A stretch of DNA of 64,000 bases, taken from positions 2,666,001 to 2,730,000 of the forward strand of contig NZ_CP023699.1 of the NCBI RefSeq assembly GCF_008704495.1, in the 5' to 3' direction. Position numbers and translations under genes: made by a program. Within the stretch, counting starts at the first letter, position 1, and each line of letters begins with the position of its first letter. This DNA is from Streptomyces kanamyceticus. GTDB lineage: Bacteria; Actinomycetota; Actinomycetes; Streptomycetales; Streptomycetaceae. Shown piece by piece: positions 50,038-57,949 of this stretch. The notes under the pieces were generated by a model. That model ran no database searches. It was not told the origin of the DNA and saw only the letters and a list, made by a program, of their open reading frames with translations.

Positions 50038-51271
50038 GGCGGGAGAAGGTCAGCGCGGCGACGAGGGCCGCGACGAGCCCGACGGCCCCGAAGAGCAGCC
50101 AGGGCGTATGACTGAGCGGGTCCGCGGCGAGCCTGCTGCCCGCATAGTTGCCCACGCTGCCGCCGAGCGCCCACGACCCTGCGTAGATCCCGAAGAAGCT
50201 GGCGCGCGTCGAACCGCCCGCGAACGAGGCGAGGATGAGCTGCGAGGAGAAGAGGATGACGGTCTCGCCCACGGAGTAGACGGCCACGCAGGCGAGCAGC
50301 CACCACGGCGACTCGCCGAAGGACACCGAACCGAACCCGACGGCCACCAGGAGGTAGCCGAGCGCGGGCATCATGCGCGCCCCGTAGCGGTCGTGGAGCC
50401 GCTTGACGAACAGGATGCTGGTGATGCCGACGACGCCGTTCGCCAGGTAGAGCACGCTGATCCAGCTGGTGTCGGCCAGCGCGTCCGAGCGCAGCGGTAC
50501 CGCGACGCCCAGCTGGGTGAAGAGGAACCACCAGGGCAGCATCAGCAGCCAGAAGCCGACGAACCAGCGATGCCCGAGGACGTTCTTGAAGTGCCGCAAC
50601 ACGCTCTGCGGCGCCTCCTGTTCGCTGTCACCGCCGCCGGGCATCGTGATCCCGCGGACCACCAGGAGCAGCAGCACGAAGAGCACTCCGCTGGCGACGA
50701 ACGGCGCCCGCGGCCCGACCGCGAGCAGCGCGGCGGCCAGCGCGGGGCCGCCGATCACCCCGGCGTTCAGGAGCGCGTTCTCCAGGGCGAAGGCACGGGA
50801 CCTGAGGGGTTCGGGCTGGGCGGCGAGCATCGCGCTGACCGGCGCCTCGTAGATCGCCCCCACACCGGCGAGGAACGCCGAGACGAGGAGCTGCCCCGTG
50901 CCGTGGCCGAGGCCGAGCCCGAGGAAGCCGATGGCGCGCGCGAGCGCGCCGATCGCCATGACGATGCGCGGGTCGTACCGGTCGGCGAGCGGCCCCGCCA
51001 CGACGGGTGTAAGGCGCGCGGCGAGCAGGAAGACGGTCAGCGTGGTGCCGATCTGCACGGCGGACGCGTGGTCGACGGTGGTCAGCTTCACGGCGAGCAG
51101 CGGGAACGCCACGTACGTCGCGGCGTTCATGACGAAGAGCGTGGCCAGGCCGAGCTTCACGGCGCGCGGCAGCTCGGCGACCGCCCGGAGCCGACCTGCC
51201 CCGCGCCCGCGCCCGGCCTCCGCCGTCGTCTCCTCTGCCTCTGACGCGGGTGGTTCCTGCACGCTCGTCAT
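50027..51271 (-). CDS. MFS exporter of the metabolite cluster
   Basis: A 414-residue, ~12-helix major facilitator: loop motif 'GPLADRYDPRIVMAIGALAR', and 'EAPVSAMLAAQPEPLRSRAF' in the first half. The ATG overlaps the RimK-like gene's stop (ATGA), so it is co-translated with the ligases. It probably exports the finished product and gives self-resistance. Confidence 0.88.
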   Translation of the reverse strand: MTSVQEPPASEAEETTAEAGRGRGAGRLRAVAELPRAVKLGLATLFVMNAATYVAFPLLAVKLTTVDHASAVQIGTTLTVFLLAARLTPVVAGPLADRYDPRIVMAIGALARAIGFLGLGLGHGTGQLLVSAFLAGVGAIYEAPVSAMLAAQPEPLRSRAFALENALLNAGVIGGPALAAALLAVGPRAPFVASGVLFVLLLLVVRGITMPGGGDSEQEAPQSVLRHFKNVLGHRWFVGFWLLMLPWWFLFTQLGVAVPLRSDALADTSWISVLYLANGVVGITSILFVKRLHDRYGARMMPALGYLLVAVGFGSVSFGESPWWLLACVAVYSVGETVILFSSQLILASFAGGSTRASFFGIYAGSWALGGSVGNYAGSRLAADPLSHTPWLLFGAVGLVAALVAALTFSRREI

Positions 51272-52152
51272 ACCGTCCGCTCCACGAACCGGAGGACCGC
51301 ATGGCAGATGCGCCGCTGCTCCTCCTCGTCGACGAAATACCAGCCGGGGGTGTTGTTGATCTCGACGATCCGATAGCCGTCCGGGCTCGGCAGGAAGTCC
51401 AGGGCCGCGATCGTGATGCCCATGAGCCGGGCCGCCCTGCGCGAGACGTCGAGCAGTTCCTCGTCCGCCTCGAAGGGCACGGACGTGGCGCCCTGCATGA
51501 TGTTGGCCTTCCAGAGCCCGCCACCGGCCGGTACGCGACGGCAGTTGAGCACCGCTTCGTCGCCGACCAGCGTGATGCGTACGTCCCCGTCCGGGTGCGG
51601 CAGGTAGGGCTGGCAGACCAGGACCGGATACGTCGCGAACAGCCGGTCGACCACGGCCCGGTCGGCCGGGTCCGACCGGACGTCGAAGACCCGCTCCACG
51701 TCCGTACCGCCGTAGCCGAAGGACGGCTTCAGGACCAGGGGCCCCCACTCGTCCAGGGCGTCGGTGACGTCCGCGAGCGAGCCGCAGGACCGGGTGGGCG
51801 CCACGGGCAGCCCCGCGGCGGCGAGCCGGTGCAGGCCCTGCAGCTTGCACTCGGCGGTGAGATAGGTGAAGGCCGGGTCGAGCACGGTGACGCCGGGGAC
51901 CTCGCTGAGCAGCGCGTAGCGCTCGTGGTCGGCCTGGAAGGTGGCGGGCCTCAGCTCGGCCCGGGACACGATGACGTCGAAGTGACGGACGGGAATGCCG
52001 AGAGCGGTGGGTTCGGAGCCCGAGTCGGTGCGGGTCAGCGCGATGTCGTCGAGCGTGAAGAGCGCGACGTCGTGCCCGCGCTCCTTCCCCGCGTGCGACA
52101 GCCCGACCGACTCCGTCTCCTCCCGGTCCCAGCCGAGAATTCCGATGCGCAT
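51268..52152 (-). CDS. RimK-like ATP-grasp ligase
   Basis: A 294-residue ATP-grasp enzyme forming amide bonds via acyl-phosphates. The ATP-binding strands contain 'GPLVLKPSFGYGGTDVERVF', 'QPYLPHPDGDVRITLVGDEA' and the metal-binding end 'YRIVEINNTPGW'. Length and motif order match RimK/LysX, which add amino acids to a carboxylate. A strong GGAGGCGTC site precedes ATG 52152. With the PGM1-like ligase it could build a di- or tripeptide in the cytosol. Confidence 0.87.
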   Translation of the reverse strand: MRIGILGWDREETESVGLSHAGKERGHDVALFTLDDIALTRTDSGSEPTALGIPVRHFDVIVSRAELRPATFQADHERYALLSEVPGVTVLDPAFTYLTAECKLQGLHRLAAAGLPVAPTRSCGSLADVTDALDEWGPLVLKPSFGYGGTDVERVFDVRSDPADRAVVDRLFATYPVLVCQPYLPHPDGDVRITLVGDEAVLNCRRVPAGGGLWKANIMQGATSVPFEADEELLDVSRRAARLMGITIAALDFLPSPDGYRIVEINNTPGWYFVDEEEQRRICHAVLRFVERTV

Positions 52153-52186
52153 GACGCCTCCAGGCGAGAAGTTGAGGGGGAGAGCC

Positions 52187-52226
52187 GCGCCCCGTCAGGG
52201 GCGCGGGGAACTGCGCGACCAGCCAC
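52187..52226 (+). repeat. Dispersed Streptomyces intergenic repeat, copy 1
   Basis: GCGCCCC-GTCA-GGGGCGC hairpin followed by GGGGAACTGCGCG and ACCAGCCAC, in the gap between the two ATP-grasp genes. The same arrangement recurs at 57750-57789 and, inverted, at 57891-57920. Confidence 0.75.
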
Positions 52227-52263
52227 AACGGCCCCGCAGGAATGCACGGTCCGGCGGAAGCTC

Positions 52264-53622
52264 TCAGACGGACGGCGCCTCCGCACGGCGCAGATGCTCC
52301 TCGACCTCCGCCTCCAGGCCCTCGGCCTGTGCCCGGTCAAGCCCGATGGAGACCAGCTCGACGGTCCCGGTCGTCTGGGTGCTGTCCGTGGCAACGATCA
52401 CCCCGTGCCCCCGCTCCGCGGAGAACAGCTGCCCAGCCGCCCGCAGATGGGCGAGCAACTCCCCCAGACTCCGCGCGGGCAGCGAGTTGTGGGACACGAC
52501 GACATGCGTACGCAGATAGTCCGCACCGAGCAGCCTCCGGGCGATGACGTCGATGTTCGTGGCACCGCCGGCCCGCCCGTTGAACTCGGTGTAGAGCATC
52601 CGCCCCCGCTGGTCGAGTACGGCGTCGATGTTGATGAGCCCGTGGTAGCCGATGCGCTGGGCGAGCAGCGCGATCTGCTGGCTGTCGGCGCAGAGTTGGG
52701 CATGGTCAGGGCCCGCCAGGTCCTGCGGCGGGAAGACGTAGCCCTTCCACACCGGCTCCATGCGCATGTCGCCGTAGTTGAGCAGCACCGGCGCGGTGTG
52801 CGTCGGGACGTACAGCTCCGAGGAGAGCGTCTTGGCGTACGGGTGGTAGACCTCCACGACGATGCGCGCGCCCGCGGTGTAGCGCGGCAGCACCGGCGGC
52901 TCGGCGAGGCCCACCTCGGCGAGCGCGTCGCGCACCCGCGCCCGTCCCGTGCCCGCGATCCGCAGCACCCGGTAGGCGCCGAGGCCGACCACGTCGGGGT
53001 CGGTGGTCACCAGGACGTTGCCGTCGCCGCCGGAGTTCTGGTCCTGCTTGACGATCACCGATCCCGTACGGGGCATCAACTCCGTGACGGCGTCGATGAG
53101 TTCCGCGCCGGGGTCGGTGACGCGCCCCTCCGGCACCGGCACCCCGGCGGCGAGCGCGAGGGCGCGGAACACCGACTTGGTGTTGACCAGTTCGACCATG
53201 TTCTGCGCGAACGGCCGCGCTTCGACGTGACCGACCCCGAGCAGCGTCTCCCAGCGGGCGACGTCCCTGTCGTGCAGATAGCAGCCGACGGTCCACGCGT
53301 CCGCGCCGACGCCGCTCGCCGCGATGCGGTCGCGCAGCTCCTCGACGAGCCCGGGATTGCTGTCCGGGTACCAGCTCGCCGAGGCGTGGTCGCGCAGGCT
53401 CAGTACGGTGAATTCCTCCGGCAACAGGCCGAGCGTGTCGGCGAGATAGCCCAGGAAGTCCTTGTTGACGGGCCCGGGAATGACGGCGATGTCACCGCTC
53501 TCCAGCGACCAGAGAAGCCGGTCGCCGATGACGTCGTAGAACGGCCGTACGTCGACGGGTATGTCCTCGGGACGCGCCACCATGGCGCGGCTGTTGGGAT
53601 TGGCGAAGAGGATTTTCGGCAT
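52264..53622 (-). CDS. PGM1-like ATP-grasp peptide ligase
   Basis: 452 residues. An N-terminal pre-ATP-grasp region (KILFANPNSRAMVARPEDIP; SGDIAVIPGPVNKDFLGYLA) resembles that of PGM1, the pheganomycin peptide ligase. It is followed by an ATP-grasp core (SVIVKQDQNSGGDGNVLVTT; 'LINIDAVLDQRGRMLYTEFN', then GRAGGATNID) and a C-terminal ~80-residue domain. Relatives join amino acids or peptides to non-standard acyl acceptors. ATG 53622 follows GGAGTTCTGGGC. Substrates cannot be read from sequence. Confidence 0.8.
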   Translation of the reverse strand: MPKILFANPNSRAMVARPEDIPVDVRPFYDVIGDRLLWSLESGDIAVIPGPVNKDFLGYLADTLGLLPEEFTVLSLRDHASASWYPDSNPGLVEELRDRIAASGVGADAWTVGCYLHDRDVARWETLLGVGHVEARPFAQNMVELVNTKSVFRALALAAGVPVPEGRVTDPGAELIDAVTELMPRTGSVIVKQDQNSGGDGNVLVTTDPDVVGLGAYRVLRIAGTGRARVRDALAEVGLAEPPVLPRYTAGARIVVEVYHPYAKTLSSELYVPTHTAPVLLNYGDMRMEPVWKGYVFPPQDLAGPDHAQLCADSQQIALLAQRIGYHGLINIDAVLDQRGRMLYTEFNGRAGGATNIDVIARRLLGADYLRTHVVVSHNSLPARSLGELLAHLRAAGQLFSAERGHGVIVATDSTQTTGTVELVSIGLDRAQAEGLEAEVEEHLRRAEAPSV

Positions 53623-53658
53623 GCCCAGAACTCCTTGCGTACGGGGGGCGGGACGTTC

Positions 53659-54717
53659 TCAGGGACGGTCGACGCTCTCGGGCCACGACTTCTCCTCGGC
53701 GACCCGCGAGATCAGCGGAATGTCACGGATGTCGTCGTGCTTGAGGACCCACATCAAGAACCGCTCGACGCCCATGCCGAACCCGGAGGTGTGCATGGGG
53801 AATTCGTCCTTCATGTTCACGTACCAGGCGTAGTCGCGCTCCGGCACGTCGTGCATGGCGAGCGCCTTGCGTACGTCGCCGCTGCCGATGTGCCGCTCCC
53901 CGGAACCGACCACCTCGCCCATGCCGAACAGCAGGTCGGCATTGTTGGCGCTGCGCTGAGTGCTGTCCGAGAAGGCCTGGTAGAAGGGGTTGGAGAGGTG
54001 GTCGAAGTGGGTGACCCAGACGAATTCGCTGACCCGCTCCATGAGCAGGTGCTCCCCGCGCTTGGTGAGCGTGCGCCAGTCGCCCTCGTCGCGGATGGTG
54101 CCCTCGTCGTTCCTGAGCAGGTGGGCCGCCTCGTCGAAGGTGAGCCGCTCGAAGCCGCCGGAGTGCCCGGCCATCCGCTCCAGGTGCGCGACGTCGCCCG
54201 CCCGTTCGGTCAGCCTGGCCCCGTACTGGTCGAGCATGCTGCCCGCCAGGTGGCGCACGTAGCCCTCGACGTACTCGATCAAGTCGTCGAGCCCGCCCGG
54301 GATTTCGGCCTCGCTGTGGACGTACTGGCCCAGGTGCGTGCGGTCGGGCTGCTCGCCGCGGAAGGACGGCAGGACGTTGTAGCAGCCGCCGGGCGCGAGC
54401 CTGCAGCCGTACTCCAGGAGGAACTGCATGGAGTCGGGCAGATAGGTGTCCACTCCGGAGACCGTCACCGGCACCGGCTCCGAGTCGCTGCCGAGCCCGG
54501 ACGGGCAGGTGATGGTCCGCGTCGTCATCGGCAGGTACATCGCCCGCAGGCCGCGGGAGTGGGCGTACTCCACGGTCGCCCTGAGCACCAGGTCCTCCAG
54601 ATCGGCGACCAGGCCGTACCAAGGGGAGCGCAGTGCGCGGATGAAGGCGTCCGGTTCCGCGCCCCAGGTGCGCGGCGGCGCGAAGTGCCCGGCGGTCTCC
54701 ATGATGCTCTTCTGCAT
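53659..54717 (-). CDS. Asparaginyl-tRNA-synthetase-like class II ligase without anticodon domain
   Basis: 352 residues consisting only of a class II synthetase catalytic fold. Motif 2 is 'YNVLPSFRGEQPDRTHLGQY' with HSEAEI following; motif 3 is 'GFGMGVERFLMWVLKHDDIR'. The N-terminal OB-fold that binds the tRNA anticodon in AsnRS is missing. The closest described architecture is the archaeal AsnRS-like asparagine synthetase, so it may adenylate an aspartate-type carboxylate (for example 3-methylaspartate) and amidate or condense it. ATG 54717 has AAGGAG upstream. Confidence 0.75.
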   Translation of the reverse strand: MQKSIMETAGHFAPPRTWGAEPDAFIRALRSPWYGLVADLEDLVLRATVEYAHSRGLRAMYLPMTTRTITCPSGLGSDSEPVPVTVSGVDTYLPDSMQFLLEYGCRLAPGGCYNVLPSFRGEQPDRTHLGQYVHSEAEIPGGLDDLIEYVEGYVRHLAGSMLDQYGARLTERAGDVAHLERMAGHSGGFERLTFDEAAHLLRNDEGTIRDEGDWRTLTKRGEHLLMERVSEFVWVTHFDHLSNPFYQAFSDSTQRSANNADLLFGMGEVVGSGERHIGSGDVRKALAMHDVPERDYAWYVNMKDEFPMHTSGFGMGVERFLMWVLKHDDIRDIPLISRVAEEKSWPESVDRP

Positions 54718-54758
54718 GATCCTCACTCCTTCTCACTCACGACTGCTGGCTCATGAAT

Positions 54759-56123
54759 TCATTCGCTGGGGCGGATGTTCTGATTGCCTCGGAAGAGGTT
54801 GTGCGGGTCGTACTTCCTTTTCACCTCGGCGAGTTGCCGGTAGCGGGGACCGCCGTAGGTGTCCATGGCGCGGGAATTCCCGCTGTCCTCCTGGTAATTG
54901 ACGTAGACGCCGTGGTGCCGCCAGGAGTCGAGCCGCCCGATGGTGCGCCGGGACCACGCGGCGTTGCGGTCGTCGTCGGCCGCGTCGGTCCAGTGCGCGG
55001 AGGCGGTGCAGATGTAGGGGGCGTCGCGGTTGGGGAAGGCGGAGTGTCCGCCGTCCTCGGCGATGGCGCCGCGCAGGAACTCGAAGTCGATCGTGGAGAG
55101 CGGCGCCGTGATCTCCGTCGTGGCGGCGGCGAGTTCGTCCGCGGCGGCCGACATTCCGGTGAGGTAGCAGGACTTGGTGTAGTAGCGGTGGCCGTGCGGC
55201 TCGGACGTGTCGCCGAGTGCCTGGAGCGCGGCGTACGGGAGGACTTCCTCGGCGGCCCCGGCGGGGGCGACGGCGCCGTGCAGGGCTTCGGTGACGGTGT
55301 GGCCGTAGGCCGGGTCGCCGAACCAGGCGGTGGAGAGGTACAGCGCGGGCCGCCCGTCGAGCTCCGCGGGCACCCAGGCGTTCGCCGCCGCGCACCGCAG
55401 CGTGCCGACCGCGTGCAGGTCCGCGCCCTGCGCCTCGGCGAACTCCTGGTAGGCGGCGAGGACCGGGCCCGCCTGGGCCACGGGGTACACCGCGCGCCGG
55501 AGGTACACGGGCCCGACCGGCCGCAGCCGCAGCGTGAAGCGGGTGACCACGCCGAAGTTCCCGCCGCCGCCGCGCAGCGCCCACAGCAGCTCGGGGTGCC
55601 GGTGGCCGGTCACCTCGACGATGCTCCCGTCGGCCAGGACGACCTCGGCGGCCTCCAGGTGGTCGCAGGTCAGGCCCCACTTCCGGGCGAGCCAGCCGTA
55701 GCCGCCGCCCAGCGCGAGCCCGCCGAGCCCGGTGTGCGAGACCACACCCGCGGGGCAGGCGAGGCCGTACGGCGTGGTGGCAGCGTCCAGGTCGCCCAGG
55801 AGACAGCCGCCCTCGGCGACAGCGAGCCCGGCGGCCGCGTCTACCGTCACCGCACGCATCGGCGACAGGTCGATCAGGAGCGCACCGTCGGCGACCGCGG
55901 TACCCGCGACGTTGTGCCCACCGCCGCGTACCGAGACGGGGAGCCCCTCGGCCACCGCGTACCGCAGCGCCGCGGCGACGTCACCCGCACCGTGACAGCG
56001 GGCGATCAGCGCGGGCCGCCGGTCGACCGTGCCGTTCCACACCCGGCGCGCCGCGTCGTACGCCGGGTCGCCGGGGCCGAGCACCGCCCCGGTGAAGTCC
56101 CCGCCAAGCCTGTTCGCCACCAT
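54759..56123 (-). CDS. BBE-type FAD-linked oxidase
   Basis: 454 residues. The PCMH-type FAD domain includes 'PVSVRGGGHNVAGTAVADGA', whose His is the usual covalent FAD attachment; 'VVSHTGLGGLALGGGYGWLA' has no Cys at the second attachment position, so FAD is probably mono-covalent. The C-terminal BBE segment ends 'KRKYDPHNLFRGNQNIRP'. Members oxidise alcohols, amines or sugars with O2. First gene of the ligase operon; a SARP-type site lies 66-97 bp upstream. GTG 56132 is an alternative start. Confidence 0.85.
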   Translation of the reverse strand: MVANRLGGDFTGAVLGPGDPAYDAARRVWNGTVDRRPALIARCHGAGDVAAALRYAVAEGLPVSVRGGGHNVAGTAVADGALLIDLSPMRAVTVDAAAGLAVAEGGCLLGDLDAATTPYGLACPAGVVSHTGLGGLALGGGYGWLARKWGLTCDHLEAAEVVLADGSIVEVTGHRHPELLWALRGGGGNFGVVTRFTLRLRPVGPVYLRRAVYPVAQAGPVLAAYQEFAEAQGADLHAVGTLRCAAANAWVPAELDGRPALYLSTAWFGDPAYGHTVTEALHGAVAPAGAAEEVLPYAALQALGDTSEPHGHRYYTKSCYLTGMSAAADELAAATTEITAPLSTIDFEFLRGAIAEDGGHSAFPNRDAPYICTASAHWTDAADDDRNAAWSRRTIGRLDSWRHHGVYVNYQEDSGNSRAMDTYGGPRYRQLAEVKRKYDPHNLFRGNQNIRPSE

Positions 56124-56188
56124 GCCCGCCACCCTCGTCCGACCCTCGGCGCCTCAGCCGCCCTGTCCCCACCCAGTGCACGGAAGGG

Positions 56189-56220
56189 GACTATCGGGCG
56201 CCTATCAGCCCGCGATCGGA
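56189..56220 (-). promoter_or_regulatory. Predicted SARP operator upstream of the oxidase/ligase operon
   Basis: CTATC (56191), CTATC (56202) and CGATC (56213) lie at an exact 11-bp period, within GGACTATC...GCCCGCGAT context shared with 43899-43930. It drives the minus-strand operon oxidase, AsnRS-like ligase, PGM1-like ligase, RimK-like ligase, MFS and YbaK, if the SARP assignment is right. Confidence 0.7.
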
Positions 56221-56388
56221 CGCGGGTGAGCACACGGGTGAGTACAAGGGCGCTGTTGCGGCTTAAGCTCGTCTCTTGGCAACGCCGCACGCTGTTGCCC
56301 CGTTGTTGCCAGCAGAACTGAGAGAGAAGAGTGAGCACGATGTTTTCGCAGGTCAGCGGGATGACCAGGAGTGCGGGGTAAAGGACAG

Positions 56389-57057
56389 GTGCACATCGTC
56401 ATCATGGGCTGCGGGAGAGTCGGATCCGCTCTCGCGCAGAACCTTGAACAACAGGGGCACACGGTCGCGGTCGTCGACCAGGACCCCACGGCCTTCCGCC
56501 GCCTCGGCTCCGGTTTCGGCGGCCGCCGGGTGACCGGCGTCGGCTTCGACCAGGACACCCTGCGCGAGGCGGGCATCGAGGAGGCGGGCGCCTTCGCCGC
56601 CGTCTCCAGCGGCGACAACTCGAACATCATCGCCGCGCGGGTCGCCCGCGAGATGTTCGGCATCGAGAACGTCGCGGCCCGCATCTACGACCCGCGCCGC
56701 GCGGAGGTCTACCAGCGCCTGGGCATCCCGACGGTCGCCACGGTCCGCTGGACCGCCGACCAGATGCTGCGCAGGCTGCTCCCGTCCGGCGCCGAGCCGC
56801 TGTGGCGCGACCCCACCGGTGGTGTGCAGCTCGCCGAGGTGCACGCGTCGACCGCGTGGATCGGGCACAAGATCAGCCAGCTCCAGGAGGAGACCGGCGT
56901 ACGCGTCGCCTTCCTCACCCGGCTGGGCGAGGCGGTCCTGCCGACCTCGCAGACGGTGCTGCAGGAAGGCGATCTGGTGCACGTGATGATGCGCACCGGT
57001 GACGTGGACAAGGTCGAGGCGGCATTCGCCGAAGGCCCCGAGGAGGGCGGTCAGTGA
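56389..57057 (+). CDS. TrkA-family K+ uptake regulator (first)
   Basis: 222 residues: an RCK_N Rossmann domain (HIVIMGCGRVGSALAQNLEQ; 'TVAVVDQDPTAFRRLG') binding NAD(H), then an RCK_C region from ~135 ('LPTSQTVLQEGDLVHVMMRT'). GTG 56389, with AAAGGACAG upstream, starts exactly at the beta strand; GTG 56371 would add six residues. These proteins gate K+ channels or permeases on the cytoplasmic face. Coupled to the second TrkA gene. Confidence 0.9.
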   Translation: MHIVIMGCGRVGSALAQNLEQQGHTVAVVDQDPTAFRRLGSGFGGRRVTGVGFDQDTLREAGIEEAGAFAAVSSGDNSNIIAARVAREMFGIENVAARIYDPRRAEVYQRLGIPTVATVRWTADQMLRRLLPSGAEPLWRDPTGGVQLAEVHASTAWIGHKISQLQEETGVRVAFLTRLGEAVLPTSQTVLQEGDLVHVMMRTGDVDKVEAAFAEGPEEGGQ

Positions 57058-57734
57058 TGAGGGTCGCCATTGCCGGAGCCGGTGCGGTGGGCCGTTCCAT
57101 CGCCGGTGAGCTCCTGGAGAACGGCCACGAGGTCCTTCTCATCGACAAGGCGCCGACCGCCATCTCGGTCGAGCGCGTCCCGCAGGCCGAGTGGCTGCTC
57201 GCCGACGCCTGCGAGATCACCTCGCTCGACGAGGCGGCGCTTCAGCGCTGCAACGTCGTGATCGCCGCGACCGGCGACGACAAGGTCAACCTCGTCGTCT
57301 CGCTGCTCGCCAAGACCGAGTACGGCGTCCCGAGGGTCGTCGCCCGCGTGAACAACCCCAAGAACGAGTGGCTCTTCAACGAGTCCTGGGGCGTCGACGT
57401 CGCGGTCTCCACGCCGCGTCTGATGTCCGCGCTCGTCGAGGAGGCGGTGAGCGTCGGCGATCTCGTCCGGCTGCTCCGCTTCAGCCACGGCGACGCGAAC
57501 CTCGTCGAACTGACGCTGCCGCCCGAGTCGGCCCTCGCGGGCACACGGGTCGGCGACGTCCAGTGGCCCGAGGACACGTCCCTGGTCACGATCATCCGCG
57601 GCACGCGGGTGCTGGCGCCGACGCCCGACGATTCCCTGGAGGCGGGCGACGAACTCCTCTTCGTCGCGGCGCAGGCGCGTGAGGAGCAGCTGGAGGACCT
57701 TCTCTCGGTACGCCGCGAGGAGGCTGCCCCCTAA
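57057..57734 (+). CDS. TrkA-family K+ uptake regulator (second)
   Basis: 225 residues with RCK_N (RVAIAGAGAVGRSIAGELLE; 'VLLIDKAPTAISVERVPQ'), the stretch 'VVIAATGDDKVNLVVSLLAK' and an RCK_C domain (VELTLPPESALAGTRVGDVQ). ATG 57057 begins at the last base of the previous stop (TGATG); a GTG three bases upstream is also possible. The pair probably forms a hetero-oligomeric gating ring for the APC-type permease whose gene lies 22 kb away on the other side of the metabolite cluster. Confidence 0.9.
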   Translation: MRVAIAGAGAVGRSIAGELLENGHEVLLIDKAPTAISVERVPQAEWLLADACEITSLDEAALQRCNVVIAATGDDKVNLVVSLLAKTEYGVPRVVARVNNPKNEWLFNESWGVDVAVSTPRLMSALVEEAVSVGDLVRLLRFSHGDANLVELTLPPESALAGTRVGDVQWPEDTSLVTIIRGTRVLAPTPDDSLEAGDELLFVAAQAREEQLEDLLSVRREEAAP

Positions 57735-57749
57735 GCGGCACGGGGCAGT

Positions 57750-57789
57750 GCGCCCCGTAAGGGGCGCGGGGAACTGCGCGACCAGCCAC
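57750..57789 (+). repeat. Dispersed Streptomyces intergenic repeat, copy 2
   Basis: GCGCCCC-GTAA-GGGGCGC hairpin plus GGGGAACTGCGCG and ACCAGCCAC, just after the second TrkA gene. It is mirrored by the inverted copy at 57891-57920 around a central terminator. Confidence 0.75.
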
Positions 57790-57811
57790 GACGGCGCGGC
57801 AGCCAAGAATG

Positions 57812-57857
57812 ACGCGAGGGGGGGCGCCCGGATCAGTCCGGGCGCCCCCCCTCGCGT
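57812..57857. terminator. Bidirectional terminator, perfect 21-bp stem
   Basis: Arms 57812-57832 and 57837-57857 are perfectly complementary (starting ACGCGAGG and ending CCTCGCGT) around a TCAG tetraloop. It sits between convergent TrkA and DUF3159 genes and is flanked symmetrically by two inverted copies of the dispersed repeat. Confidence 0.85.
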
Positions 57858-57890
57858 TCACGTCGCACCTGCGGGTGCGTGGGGGCTGAG

Positions 57891-57920
57891 CGCGCAGTTC
57901 CCCGCGCCCCTACGGGGCGC
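57891..57920 (-). repeat. Dispersed Streptomyces intergenic repeat, copy 3 (inverted)
   Basis: The reverse complement reads GCGCCCC-GTA-GGGGCGC followed by GGGGAACTGCGCG. Beyond that the sequence departs from the other copies, as seen in common variants of this repeat. Confidence 0.7.
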
Positions 57921-57949
57921 GCCCCGTCCGGGGCGCATGCCGAAGTCCG

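Noticed and set aside
51250..54756. Open frame of over 1,100 codons on the plus strand
   Set aside because: It is the antisense of three well-supported ligase genes, is His/Arg/Val-rich with no recognisable domain, and exists only because GC-rich codons rarely give stops on the opposite strand.
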